Part shown: one piece after another, positions 53,680-62,414 of the stretch | Numbering within the stretch: the stretch's first letter is position 1 | Layout: every line of letters begins with the position of its first letter | Assembly: GCA_003243455.1 (NCBI GenBank) | Contig: QFQS01000002.1 | Location: 124,001 to 188,000, forward strand | Length of the DNA: 64,000 nt | Direction: 5' to 3' | DNA from: Cereibacter sphaeroides | Lineage (GTDB): Bacteria; Pseudomonadota; Alphaproteobacteria; Rhodobacterales; Rhodobacteraceae | Made by a program: the position numbers and the translations under genes | Notes under the pieces: generated by a model | Database searches by the model: none | Told to the model about the DNA's origin: nothing | The model's input: only the letters and a program-made list of their open reading frames with translations

Positions 53680-54777
53680 TCAGCGCAGCCAGCCGGCCAG
53701 ATTTTCCTCGATCACCGTCACCAGTGCGTCGATATGCGCCTGTCCATCGTTCAGGCAGGGGATATAGGTGAATTGCTCGCCGCCGGCGTGAATGAACGCG
53801 TGGCGGATTTCACCGTTGATTTCCTCCAGTGTCTCGATGCAATCCGCCGAAAACGCAGGCGCGATGACCGCGATGCGTTTTTTCCCTTGCTTCGCAAGCT
53901 CGGCGACATGCTGCACGGTATAGGGCCTGAGCCATTCCTCCGGTCCAAACACCGACTGGAACGTGGTGTCGATAGCCGATGCCGGCCAACCCAGCCGTTC
54001 GCGCAACAAACGCGAGGTTTTCTGGCATTGGCAATGATAGGGATCGCCTGCCATGAGATAGCGTTTCGGCATCCCGTGATAGCTGGCCACCAGCACATCC
54101 GGTCGATGGTCCAGCGTGTCATAGGCCGTCTCGACAGATTGAGCGAGCGCCTCGACATACATCGGATGATCGAAATATTCGGGCACGGTGCGGGCGGCGG
54201 GCTGGCGCTTTTCCTTCATTAATGCCCGAAAGAAAGCGTCGTTCGCGGTGGCAGAGGTTGCGCCCGCATATTGGGGATATAGCGGAAAGAAAAGGATTTT
54301 CTCGCAACCGGCCTCGACCATCGCCCGCACGCGGCTTTCGGTCGTGGGATTGCCGTAGCGCATGCAGAAATCGACCATCACCTTGTCGCCATGTGTGGCC
54401 TGCAAAGCCTCGGCGATCCGCGCCGTCTGATCCCTGGTGGTCGTCATCAACGGGCTTTCGCCCTTGTCGTGGTTCCAGATCAGCTTGTAATTGGCGCCCG
54501 AGCTGAAGGGTCGCCTGGACAGGATGATCCCTTGCAGGATTGGCTGCCATTTCCAGCTGGGATAGTCGATCACCCGCTTGTCCGACAGGAATTCGCTCAG
54601 GTAGCGCCGCATCGACCAGTAGTCGTAATTGTCCGGCGTACCAAGGTTCGCCAGAAGAACGCCGATCCGACCGCGTGCGATCACGGGATGATCGACAGGG
54701 GCATGGTCGGGCTTGGCCATCACCGCTTTGGCTTGGGGCGCAGCTGCGCCCGTCTTGGCTTCCGGCATCGTGGGCAT
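53680..54777 (-). CDS. hemH: ferrochelatase HemH
   Basis: HemH inserts iron into protoporphyrin IX to make heme. The 365-residue protein has VLLANLGTPDN, YASYHGMP-type motif (here LVASYHGMPKR, with the catalytic His) and the C-terminal region with PAFSADCIETLEEI. An extra 35-residue N-terminal extension is rich in Ala/Pro. Start at 54777 or 54768; both have AGGA upstream. It is the fourth heme-related locus of the window. Confidence 0.96.
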   Translation of the reverse strand: MPTMPEAKTGAAAPQAKAVMAKPDHAPVDHPVIARGRIGVLLANLGTPDNYDYWSMRRYLSEFLSDKRVIDYPSWKWQPILQGIILSRRPFSSGANYKLIWNHDKGESPLMTTTRDQTARIAEALQATHGDKVMVDFCMRYGNPTTESRVRAMVEAGCEKILFFPLYPQYAGATSATANDAFFRALMKEKRQPAARTVPEYFDHPMYVEALAQSVETAYDTLDHRPDVLVASYHGMPKRYLMAGDPYHCQCQKTSRLLRERLGWPASAIDTTFQSVFGPEEWLRPYTVQHVAELAKQGKKRIAVIAPAFSADCIETLEEINGEIRHAFIHAGGEQFTYIPCLNDGQAHIDALVTVIEENLAGWLR

Positions 54778-54825
54778 CCTGTCCTGCGGCGGGTCAGTCG
54801 CGATGTAACAAGGAATCCTTCGGGG

Positions 54826-55650
54826 TCAACTGCCGCGCTTGGTCGCGGGGGTCTGCGCCAGGGCATCGGCCAGCCGCTGCACCGCCGATCCGGGGCGAAG
54901 CGGCTTCTGCTGGCTTTCATGCGGGGACCAGCCGGCCAGATATATCATCTCGAAGCTGGCCCTTACCCGCCCCTCCGCTACCGAATAGGCCTCTGCGTAG
55001 CGCCTTGCCGTCTCGGCAAACACGGCACCGCGCGTGGGTTGGCGCAGCCGGTCATTAAGCGCATTGCCCTCTCCCATGGCGCGGAGGTCTTTCATCAGAC
55101 GAAAGGCATCGCTGTAAGTCACCGTGCGCAAGGCGCTATCCGCGACCGGCAGGGCAAAGCCCGCACGCTGCAACAAACCGCCCAGATCGCGGATATCGGC
55201 CATCGGCAGCACGCGCGGCGACAGTCCGCCCATAATCTCTGCTTCCGCCTCTGCCAGACAGGCGCGCAACTCGGCAAGGGTCTGACCCCCGAACAGAACG
55301 CCCAGGAACAGCCCGTCCGGTTTCAGCGCCCGACGGCACTGCACCAATTGGCCAACCGGATCATTGGCCCAATGCAATGCCATGGCATGGATGACCAGGT
55401 CGTGCGCCGCTTCATCAAGGGCAAGGGTGTCGTCATCGGGGATGATCACGGCATCCGGCAGCCGCGCGGGCCACATATCGGGAAAAGCCGTAACGATGGC
55501 GGGTGCCGTAAACGTTCTGTTAACCTCGCCAAGTCTTTCCTCGATTTCGTTCGCAGCGTCTTCCTGCAGGAACATCGCGGGCGCGCGCAGGGCGCGGCGA
55601 CGATTGCGGGCCAGGGCTTTGCGGTCAGTCAGTATGGGTGGCGTCTGCAT
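54826..55650 (-). CDS. BioC/NDUFAF5-like SAM-dependent methyltransferase
   Basis: A 274-residue class I methyltransferase-fold protein with a divergent first half: RRRALRAPAMFLQEDAANEI at the N-terminus, then DLVIHAMALHWANDPVGQL (motif around 85-105) and ALKPDGLFLGVLFGG. This matches alphaproteobacterial relatives of BioC and of the complex I assembly factor NDUFAF5. The SAM-binding GxGxG is degenerate, so activity is uncertain. It is divergent from comF by only 23 bases. Confidence 0.82.
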   Translation of the reverse strand: MQTPPILTDRKALARNRRRALRAPAMFLQEDAANEIEERLGEVNRTFTAPAIVTAFPDMWPARLPDAVIIPDDDTLALDEAAHDLVIHAMALHWANDPVGQLVQCRRALKPDGLFLGVLFGGQTLAELRACLAEAEAEIMGGLSPRVLPMADIRDLGGLLQRAGFALPVADSALRTVTYSDAFRLMKDLRAMGEGNALNDRLRQPTRGAVFAETARRYAEAYSVAEGRVRASFEMIYLAGWSPHESQQKPLRPGSAVQRLADALAQTPATKRGS

Positions 55651-55673
55651 GGGCGCAAACTGGGGGGGACGGA

Positions 55674-56396
55674 ATGGGTTTGCAAGCGGCGTTGCACCTG
55701 ATCTACCCGCCGCAATGCCTGACCTGCGATGCGCTGGTCACCACCGATTTCGGCCTTTGCGGCGACTGTTGGCGCGAAACAGCCTTCGTCAGTGGCCTCG
55801 TCTGCGATCTGTGCGGAACACCGCTGCCGGGCGAGGATACCGGTCATCCGGTGCACTGCGACGATTGTCTGACAATTGCCCGACCGTGGAGCCGTGGCCG
55901 TGCCGCGCTTATCTACCGCGACAACAGTCGCAAACTGGTGCTGGCGTTGAAACATGGTGACCGTCTTGACCTTGCGCAGCCTGCGGGTGGCTGGATGGCC
56001 CGCGCGGCGGCTCCGATGCTTGATCCCGCGATGCTGGTGGCGCCGGTGCCACTGCACTGGGTTCGTCTGTTCAAGCGGCGCTACAATCAGTCGGCTTTGC
56101 TATCTGCGGCAGTGGCGCGCCAGGCGGCGTTGGCGCATTGCCCGGACCTGCTGCAACGCAGCCGCAATACGCGCAGCCAGGACGGCCGCGATCGGGAGGG
56201 TCGCTTTCACAATATCCAGGGGGCATTGCGCGTTCACCCACGCCACGCCGAAAAACTCCGGGACAGGCCGGTGTTGTTGGTCGACGATGTGATGACTTCC
56301 GGTGCCACCCTTGCAGCCGGGGCCGAGGCCTGCCTTGTGGCTGGCGCAACCTCGGTTTCCGTTCTGGTTCTGGCGCGCGTTGCGAAGGACGCCTAA
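55674..56396 (+). CDS. ComF family phosphoribosyltransferase-like protein
   Basis: A 240-residue ComF-family protein: N-terminal double zinc-finger (CLTC, CGDC, CDLC, CDDC, within the first 80 residues) and a C-terminal phosphoribosyltransferase fold with VLLVDDVMTSGATL. In naturally competent bacteria ComF helps import of single-stranded DNA; in R. capsulatus ComF is needed for uptake of gene transfer agent DNA. A GGGACGGA ribosome site supports the start at 55674. Confidence 0.92.
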   Translation: MGLQAALHLIYPPQCLTCDALVTTDFGLCGDCWRETAFVSGLVCDLCGTPLPGEDTGHPVHCDDCLTIARPWSRGRAALIYRDNSRKLVLALKHGDRLDLAQPAGGWMARAAAPMLDPAMLVAPVPLHWVRLFKRRYNQSALLSAAVARQAALAHCPDLLQRSRNTRSQDGRDREGRFHNIQGALRVHPRHAEKLRDRPVLLVDDVMTSGATLAAGAEACLVAGATSVSVLVLARVAKDA

Positions 56397-56430
56397 ATCC
56401 CTATAGTCGGTTGCGACCATGGGATCTGCG

Positions 56431-56688
56431 ATGAAATCCGTCGAAATCTATACCACACCGATTTGCGGCTATTGCCACGCGGCCAAGCGGCTGCTGACGC
56501 AGAAAGGCGTCGCCTTTACCGAGGTCGATGTCAGCCGCGATCCGGATCAGCGCGCGCGCATGACCGCGCGATCGAACGGCGGGCGCACAGTGCCGCAGAT
56601 ATTTGCGGGTGATACCCATCTGGGTGGCTGCGATGATCTTTACGCGCTTGAACGGGCAGGCAAGCTCGATCCCTTGTTGGCGGACTAG
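56431..56688 (+). CDS. grxC: glutaredoxin GrxC
   Basis: An 85-residue glutaredoxin with the dithiol motif CGYC (Cys12, Cys15) preceded by TTPI, the RTVPQIF cis-proline segment and GGCDDL glutathione-binding end. Typical Grx3 type. Start at 56431 has GGGA seven bases upstream; an ATG at 56419 is less likely. It is three bases upstream of the nitrilase gene. Confidence 0.94.
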   Translation: MKSVEIYTTPICGYCHAAKRLLTQKGVAFTEVDVSRDPDQRARMTARSNGGRTVPQIFAGDTHLGGCDDLYALERAGKLDPLLAD

Positions 56689-56691
56689 CCG

Positions 56692-57522
56692 GTGCGCGCG
56701 GGTCTGGTGCAGCTTTGCGTTACCGATGATCCGGCGGTCAATCTTTCCATGACTGTGGCGCAGGTTCGTGCTGCGGCGGCGGGTGGCGCGAATTTCGTGC
56801 TGACTCCCGAATGCACGAATGCGCTGTCCTCGAACCGGACGCATCAGCAAGCCGTGTTTCACCGCGAGGAAGACGACCCTACCCTTGCCAGCCTGCGGGA
56901 TGAGGCGGCGCGGGCAGGCATCTGGCTGTTGATCGGCTCGCTTGGATTGAAGACCAATGACCCGGACGGTCGGTTTGCCAACCGCAGTTTTCTGATCGGT
57001 CCGGGCGGAGAAATTATCGCCCGCTACGACAAGATTCACATGTTCGACGTCAACGTTTCCGAGACCGAGATTTATCGCGAATCCGCAGGCTATCGTCCGG
57101 GCGGCAAGGCGGTTCTGGCCGACACTCCGCTGGGAAAAATCGGGATGACCGTCTGCTACGACATCCGCTTTCCCGCGCTGTATCGTCACCTGGCACAAGC
57201 CGGAGCGCAGATTCTGACCGTTCCGGCTGCGTTCAACCACATCACCGGCGCCGCACACTGGGAGGTGCTGCTGCGCGCCCGTGCCATCGAAAACGGATGC
57301 TATGTCCTTGCCCCCGCGCAAACCGGCTTTCATGCCGAGACGGTCGGGAAGGGGCGGCGCACGCATGGGCACAGCATAGTCGTGGCGCCCTGGGGAGAGG
57401 TGTTGAGTGATGCCGGAACCGAACCGGGCGTCAGCTTCGCCGAGATCGACCTGTCGGAAGTCACGCGCGCCCGTGCCCGCGTGCCGTCTCTGGGCCATGA
57501 TCGCCCTTTCGACGGCCCCTGA
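56692..57522 (+). CDS. carbon-nitrogen hydrolase (Nit/omega-amidase family)
   Basis: A 276-residue nitrilase-superfamily protein with the catalytic triad Glu40 (LTPEC), Lys114 (RYDKIHMFDV) and Cys155 (MTVCYDIRFP). Best fit is the Nit1/deaminated-glutathione amidase group, which pairs with its glutaredoxin neighbour as part of glutathione metabolism. GTG start; the stop overlaps the MarR gene start (TGATG). Substrate inferred. Confidence 0.88.
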   Translation: MRAGLVQLCVTDDPAVNLSMTVAQVRAAAAGGANFVLTPECTNALSSNRTHQQAVFHREEDDPTLASLRDEAARAGIWLLIGSLGLKTNDPDGRFANRSFLIGPGGEIIARYDKIHMFDVNVSETEIYRESAGYRPGGKAVLADTPLGKIGMTVCYDIRFPALYRHLAQAGAQILTVPAAFNHITGAAHWEVLLRARAIENGCYVLAPAQTGFHAETVGKGRRTHGHSIVVAPWGEVLSDAGTEPGVSFAEIDLSEVTRARARVPSLGHDRPFDGP

Positions 57523-57971
57523 TGAGCGACAAGACCGAGGACATCGCAATTGCCCTGTTCAGCGAGCTTCTGATCGCGGACCAGCTTGCCCGCAGCCGCA
57601 TCTCCAAGGTTCTGCCAAAGGGGATGGAGCTGTCGCAATTCAGCGTGCTGAACCACCTGGCGGGCGTGGGGGAAGAGCGTAGTCCGGCGCAGCTGGCCCG
57701 GGCCTTTCATGTCACAAGGGGTGCGATGACCAATACCTTGGCCAAGCTGGAATGGGCCGGCTACGTCCATATCCGTCCCGATTGGGACGATGCCCGCCGA
57801 AAGTTCGTCGCGATCAGCCCCGCCGGGTGGTCGGCCCGCAACGCGGCCGTTCAGGCGATAGCGCCGCTGATTTCAGACATCGTGCAGGCGCTGGGCACTG
57901 ATCGGTTGCGCACCATGCTGCCGATCCTGCGCTTGTTGCGCACCGAATTGGAATCCGGTGAACAGCCTTAA
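57522..57971 (+). CDS. MarR family transcriptional regulator
   Basis: A 149-residue winged helix-turn-helix of the MarR type: SPAQLARAFHVTRGAMTNTLAKLEWAGYVHI is the recognition helix and wing region (quoted in part: TRGAMTNTLAKLE). It follows the amidase gene with a one-base overlap and probably regulates this local operon or is simply co-transcribed. Confidence 0.9.
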   Translation: MSDKTEDIAIALFSELLIADQLARSRISKVLPKGMELSQFSVLNHLAGVGEERSPAQLARAFHVTRGAMTNTLAKLEWAGYVHIRPDWDDARRKFVAISPAGWSARNAAVQAIAPLISDIVQALGTDRLRTMLPILRLLRTELESGEQP

Positions 57972-58025
57972 CGCACCGGTAAGCGTGACGTGCCGATAGT
58001 CTCCCCTGCGAACAAAGGGGACATC

Positions 58026-58892
58026 ATGCCGGAATCAGACCTGCCTGTCGTGCTGATTACCGGGTCTACGGGTCGCGTCGGAACCCTGCTGCACCGCGCC
58101 TGGACGATGCAACCGCCCTTGCGCTTTCGGCCTCTTTGGCAGGGGCGCGGTTCGCAGCCCGAGGGTTGGCTGTGCTGGGACATGCTGAGCCAGGAGTGTC
58201 CGCCGGTCGATCCCGCGCCGCGCATCGTCCTGAACCTTGCCGGCATATCCCCTCTACGGCCCGATGCGCTTGCCTTGAACCTGCCGCTTGCCCGTGCCGC
58301 GCATCTGGCAGCGCGACGGTTTGGCGCAAGCCACCTGTTCCTTGCTTCTTCATCGGCCGTCTATGGACCCGCCTCAGCAGGGCTTCTGACAGAGACGCTA
58401 ACGCCCAAACCCGCCACACCCTATGGCATCGCCAAGGCAGAGATGGAGCGGGCGGCACAAGGCTGGGCGGGACCGCGTGCGATCATCCTGCGTATCGGGA
58501 ATGTCGTCGGCGCGGATGGGCTGATTGGCGGTTCGCGGCAGGGTCGGATGGTGTCGCTTGATCCCGTTGCGTGTCAAGAGCGGGGACCGGAGCGAAGCTG
58601 GATCGGTCCGGCTACCTTGGCTCGCACGCTTGAAGGCCTTGTCGACCGGGCGCTCTCGGGTGCCAGTCTGCCCGATGTTCTAAACATCGCGCAGTCACCA
58701 CCACGCTCGATGGCCGAAATGCTGGATGTCGCGCGAATCCCCTGGCGCTTCGGCCCGCACAACCCAAACGTCATCGGACGTGTCGCCCTGGCAGACAACC
58801 TGCTTTCGCAGGCGCTGTCGCCGCCGCTGCCCCCAGCCGATCCGGCGCTCATGATCGCCGAATGGCGCAAGCTTTCGCAGGTTTCGCCATGA
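58026..58892 (+). CDS. NAD-dependent epimerase/dehydratase (SDR family)
   Basis: A 288-residue extended SDR protein with the Rossmann motif TGSTGRVG (12-19), ASSSAVYGPA and the active-site PYGIAKAEME (Tyr-x3-Lys). It resembles UDP-sugar epimerases. ATG 58026 after AAAGGGGACATC. It is the first gene of a polysaccharide trio; its stop overlaps the sugar transferase start (ATGA). Substrate unknown. Confidence 0.88.
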   Translation: MPESDLPVVLITGSTGRVGTLLHRAWTMQPPLRFRPLWQGRGSQPEGWLCWDMLSQECPPVDPAPRIVLNLAGISPLRPDALALNLPLARAAHLAARRFGASHLFLASSSAVYGPASAGLLTETLTPKPATPYGIAKAEMERAAQGWAGPRAIILRIGNVVGADGLIGGSRQGRMVSLDPVACQERGPERSWIGPATLARTLEGLVDRALSGASLPDVLNIAQSPPRSMAEMLDVARIPWRFGPHNPNVIGRVALADNLLSQALSPPLPPADPALMIAEWRKLSQVSP

Positions 58893-59539
58893 CACTGGGT
58901 AAGAGGCTATGTGATCTCACGCTTGCGGTGGTACTTATGGCAATTCTTGCCTTGCCCTTTGCCATCCTGATCGCTGCGCTGGCCTTCCTGCATGGCCGCC
59001 CCGTCTTTCATGGGTCCGAGCGGATGTGCGCGCCGGATCTGGCCTTCCGGCTATGGAAACTGCGGACGATGCGGGTGGCGGCGCAGGACGCGGGCGTATC
59101 GGGCGGCGACAAGGCCGCGCGGATCACGCGCGTTGGTCGTTTTCTGCGCCGCACCCGGATTGATGAGGTTCCGCAGCTATGGAACATCCTGTGCGGCCAG
59201 ATGAGTTTCGTCGGCCCCCGCCCGCCGCTGCGGCTGTATGTCGAGCGGTTTCCCGCACTCTATGCCCGCGTATTGCGCAACCGGCCCGGCCTGACCGGAC
59301 TTGCGACATTGCGTTTTCACGCACGCGAGTCGCGGCTGCTGGCGGCTTGTACCACCCCTGAGGAAACCGACGCGGTCTATGTTGCCCACTGCATTACGCG
59401 CAAGGCGGCATTGGATCTGATCTACCAGCGCCGACAAACGCTGCGGTTTGATCTGGCCCTCTTGCTGGCTACGCCATTTCTCCTGGCCGGTTTCGGCACC
59501 GTGCTTAACCGTTCGTCAAGCAAGTGGGCGCGCAGATAG
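58889..59539 (+). CDS. bacterial sugar transferase (WbaP/PglC-type)
   Basis: A 216-residue priming phosphoglycosyltransferase: one membrane helix (about 10-35) and the catalytic core KLRTM, FLRRTRIDEVPQLWNIL and MSFVGPRPP, characteristic of the WbaP/PglC family that puts the first sugar-phosphate on undecaprenyl phosphate. The usual C-terminal extra regions of large WbaP are absent. Start at 58889 overlaps the epimerase stop. Confidence 0.92.
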   Translation: MTLGKRLCDLTLAVVLMAILALPFAILIAALAFLHGRPVFHGSERMCAPDLAFRLWKLRTMRVAAQDAGVSGGDKAARITRVGRFLRRTRIDEVPQLWNILCGQMSFVGPRPPLRLYVERFPALYARVLRNRPGLTGLATLRFHARESRLLAACTTPEETDAVYVAHCITRKAALDLIYQRRQTLRFDLALLLATPFLLAGFGTVLNRSSSKWARR

Positions 59540-59563
59540 GGGGCGGGATATGGTGCAGGACAC

Positions 59564-61477
59564 ATGATCGCAATTAACCACGTTACGCCGAACTGTGCTG
59601 CTCTGGTCGAGGGTTTGACCCGCGATGCAAAGCGCCGGATCCTGCTGGGACTGGATGTGGTTTGCGTCATACTGGGCTTTGTCCTGACGCTGTATCTTGA
59701 GCCGGCCGATCGCCCGATTTCTCCACTCGCAATTTTCGGACTTGCGATCATCGCGACCTGTGCATCAATCGCACTGGGTCTGCACCGGATGAAGCTTAAC
59801 GATTTCGACGGGCATGGGCTGTGGCGCGCCGCGGCTGTGGCGCTGATAGTGGCGGTTGGGCTTCGTGCGGTGGAACGGCTGGCACCTCATGGCGTCACAC
59901 CGCTGGCCATCGTCCTTTTCGGTTTTGCAACATTCTTTGCGCTGGTTTTCGCGCGCCTCCTACTGCTCAGACTTTATGAAGGCATCTTGCACCGACATCA
60001 CCCGCGCACACCGGTCGTCATATACGGTGCGGGCGACACGGGATTGCAACTGGGGGCGGCACTTCGGCACCACGACAGCGTCCGACCAGTTGCCTTTGTC
60101 GATGACAATCCGCTTTTGCATGGCATGACGGTGGGCGGGCTGAGTGTTCACGGCCGTTCCGCTCTGCACAGATTGGCGCGGGAAAACGACCTTGATCATG
60201 TGATTATTGCAATGCCCGACCTTGCAACCGCGCGCCAGGCTCATCTGACAAAGGAACTGAGTGACGAAGGCTTTAAGGTTCAGACAGTACCCTCATTTGC
60301 TCAACTGATCGGCCAGGGGCCAACGGTCGACGCCTCGACTTCCTTCGCCCCGTCGCAGTTTCTGAGCCGCGCGGCCCTTTCGCCGCCTGTAGATACGCTA
60401 AGTGCCTATTCCCGCCGAGTCGTCATGGTCACCGGCGCAGGTGGCAGCATTGGCGCAGAACTCTGCCGCCAACTACTATTCTGCAATCCCGCAAAGCTGA
60501 TCCTCTTGGACATCAGCGAGGCTGCGCTTTACGCGATCGACAAGGATCTTAGGGCGGATCGTCCCGACCTGCCGATTGTGCCTGTTCTGGGGTCGGTAAC
60601 GGATGCCCGTCTCTTGCGCGATCTCCTGTCGCACCATCGTGTCGAGGTGATCTTTCACGCCGCCGCCTACAAGCATGTCCCGCTGGTCGAGGCCAATCCG
60701 CTCGCGGCCATCGCGAACAATGCGCTGGGAACACGTATCCTCGCCCAAGAGGCGGCTGCCGTAGGGGTGGCGCGCTTTGTCCTCATTTCCACCGACAAGG
60801 CGGTGCGGCCCGGCAATGTCATGGGGGCGACAAAGCGGCTCGCCGAACTCGCGGTGCAGGATCTGGGCAGCAGCCCGGGTGCGACGCGATTTGCCATCGT
60901 GCGCTTTGGCAATGTGCTTGGCTCTTCTGGCTCTGTCCTGCCGCTTTTCCGCGAGCAGATCGGCCGCGGTGGTCCGGTTACGCTTACCCATCCCGAGGCA
61001 ACGCGATACTTCATGACCATTACCGAGGCGGGCCGTCTTGTTCTTGCCGCCGGTGCTTTTGAGCCGGAAGAAGGTTGGCTAGGGGCGGATGTCTTCATGC
61101 TGGACATGGGTATGCCCCGGCGTATCCGGGATCTGGCCGTGCAGATGATCCAGTCGGCAGGATATACCGTGCGCGATGAGGTAAATCCTAAAGGTGAAAT
61201 CGAGATCAGGACGATAGGCCTGCGCCCTGGTGAAAAGCTTCACGAGGAATTGCTGATCGGCCACGACCTGCTGCCGACGCCACATCCAAAAATCCTGCGC
61301 GCACGAGAGGCCGGGCAACTGAGTGCCAATCTGGAAGAGGTATTCCGGCGGCTGCATGATGTGGTCGATGCAGGCGATACCCTGGCGGCAAGGCAACTGG
61401 TCTTTCGCTGGGTAGAACCCGCGCGCGTTATTCCACCCGATCTTGCGATAGGCCATGTCGCAACGGTGCAGGTCTAA
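59564..61477 (+). CDS. nucleoside-diphosphate sugar 4,6-dehydratase (FlaA1/CapD type)
   Basis: A 637-residue polysaccharide biosynthesis protein: four membrane helices (about 25-145), a CoA-binding-like Rossmann domain with VVIYGAGDTG, and a C-terminal SDR domain with VVMVTGAGGSIGAEL and the conserved STDKAVRPGNVMGATK active site. Such enzymes (WbpM, PglF, CapD) make 6-deoxy-4-keto sugars for capsule, O-antigen or glycoprotein glycans. It is 24 bases after the sugar transferase, in one operon. Confidence 0.93.
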   Translation: MIAINHVTPNCAALVEGLTRDAKRRILLGLDVVCVILGFVLTLYLEPADRPISPLAIFGLAIIATCASIALGLHRMKLNDFDGHGLWRAAAVALIVAVGLRAVERLAPHGVTPLAIVLFGFATFFALVFARLLLLRLYEGILHRHHPRTPVVIYGAGDTGLQLGAALRHHDSVRPVAFVDDNPLLHGMTVGGLSVHGRSALHRLARENDLDHVIIAMPDLATARQAHLTKELSDEGFKVQTVPSFAQLIGQGPTVDASTSFAPSQFLSRAALSPPVDTLSAYSRRVVMVTGAGGSIGAELCRQLLFCNPAKLILLDISEAALYAIDKDLRADRPDLPIVPVLGSVTDARLLRDLLSHHRVEVIFHAAAYKHVPLVEANPLAAIANNALGTRILAQEAAAVGVARFVLISTDKAVRPGNVMGATKRLAELAVQDLGSSPGATRFAIVRFGNVLGSSGSVLPLFREQIGRGGPVTLTHPEATRYFMTITEAGRLVLAAGAFEPEEGWLGADVFMLDMGMPRRIRDLAVQMIQSAGYTVRDEVNPKGEIEIRTIGLRPGEKLHEELLIGHDLLPTPHPKILRAREAGQLSANLEEVFRRLHDVVDAGDTLAARQLVFRWVEPARVIPPDLAIGHVATVQV

Positions 61478-61565
61478 ATTCCTGCTTTTCGGATCAATGG
61501 ATTGACGCCTCGCATCCGCAGAACACATCCTTTCATGCCCCGATGTTTGCGCGGGGCAAGAGTTG

Positions 61566-62414
61566 ATGGAGACTGCCGGCACGATGACAAGCCGCACAAC
61601 TTCGGCCCTGCATGTCATGCGGGACCTCTGGCTTCGATCCAGTGAAGCGCAGCTTGGTCTGATCTCGGCTGGAGTCGCATTTTTCGGCTTTCTGGCGATC
61701 TTTCCGGCGGTCGCCTCGGTTATCGCAATTTGGGGCGCCGCTGCGGACCCGGAATTGATCCGGGGCCAGATCATGGTCCTGAAGGATTTCCTGCCCGGCG
61801 ATGCCTTCGGCCTGCTCGACGGCCAGGTAGAGGCTTTGATCACAGCCAATGGCGATTCGGTGGGCCTGGCCACAATCCTTTCGACCATATTTGCGCTTTG
61901 GTCGGCGCGCGCGGGCGTGGATGCGCTGATCCAGGGCCTCGATGCCGCCTATGGCACCTCGCCGCGCCACGGGCTGTTGCATGCGGTTCAGGCGATGCTG
62001 CTGACCATCGCCCTAACAGGGGTAGCTCTGGTTTCGATCCTGGCAGCGGTGATTGTGCCTTTTCTTCTGGCAGTGCTGCCGCTTGGCCCGGATTCAACCC
62101 GTTGGCTGGAAGTTACGAACGAGCTTCTGGGCCTGTCGGTCGTAGTGCTGGGCCTGGCGCTCGCATATCGTTTTGGCCCGAACCATTCGGCGCCGCCGCG
62201 CCCCCGAATAATTCCGGGAATTCTGCTTTCGGCGCTGATCTGGATGGTCGCATCGCGCGGCTTCATGCTCTATCTGGCGAATTTCAACAGCTACAACAAG
62301 ATTTACGGCTCGATCGGCGCGGTCGTTGTCCTGATGATGTGGTTCTGGTTCAGCTCTTATGCCGTGCTTCTGGGGGCGGCGCTGAACGCGGTCCTGCCAA
62401 GGCGCGGTCAGTAG
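61566..62414 (+). CDS. YihY/UPF0761 family inner membrane protein
   Basis: A 282-residue polytopic membrane protein of the YihY family (often misnamed ribonuclease BN): about six helices, with the conserved GVAFFGFLAIFPAVASVIA near residue 35, FALWSARAGVDALIQGLDAAYG and the NSYNKIYGSIGAVVVLMMWFW C-terminal stretch (shown in part). Start at ATG 61566, with a TTG just before it; no clear ribosome site. Converges on tamB with a 7-base overlap of the coding ends. Role unclear. Confidence 0.88.
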   Translation: METAGTMTSRTTSALHVMRDLWLRSSEAQLGLISAGVAFFGFLAIFPAVASVIAIWGAAADPELIRGQIMVLKDFLPGDAFGLLDGQVEALITANGDSVGLATILSTIFALWSARAGVDALIQGLDAAYGTSPRHGLLHAVQAMLLTIALTGVALVSILAAVIVPFLLAVLPLGPDSTRWLEVTNELLGLSVVVLGLALAYRFGPNHSAPPRPRIIPGILLSALIWMVASRGFMLYLANFNSYNKIYGSIGAVVVLMMWFWFSSYAVLLGAALNAVLPRRGQ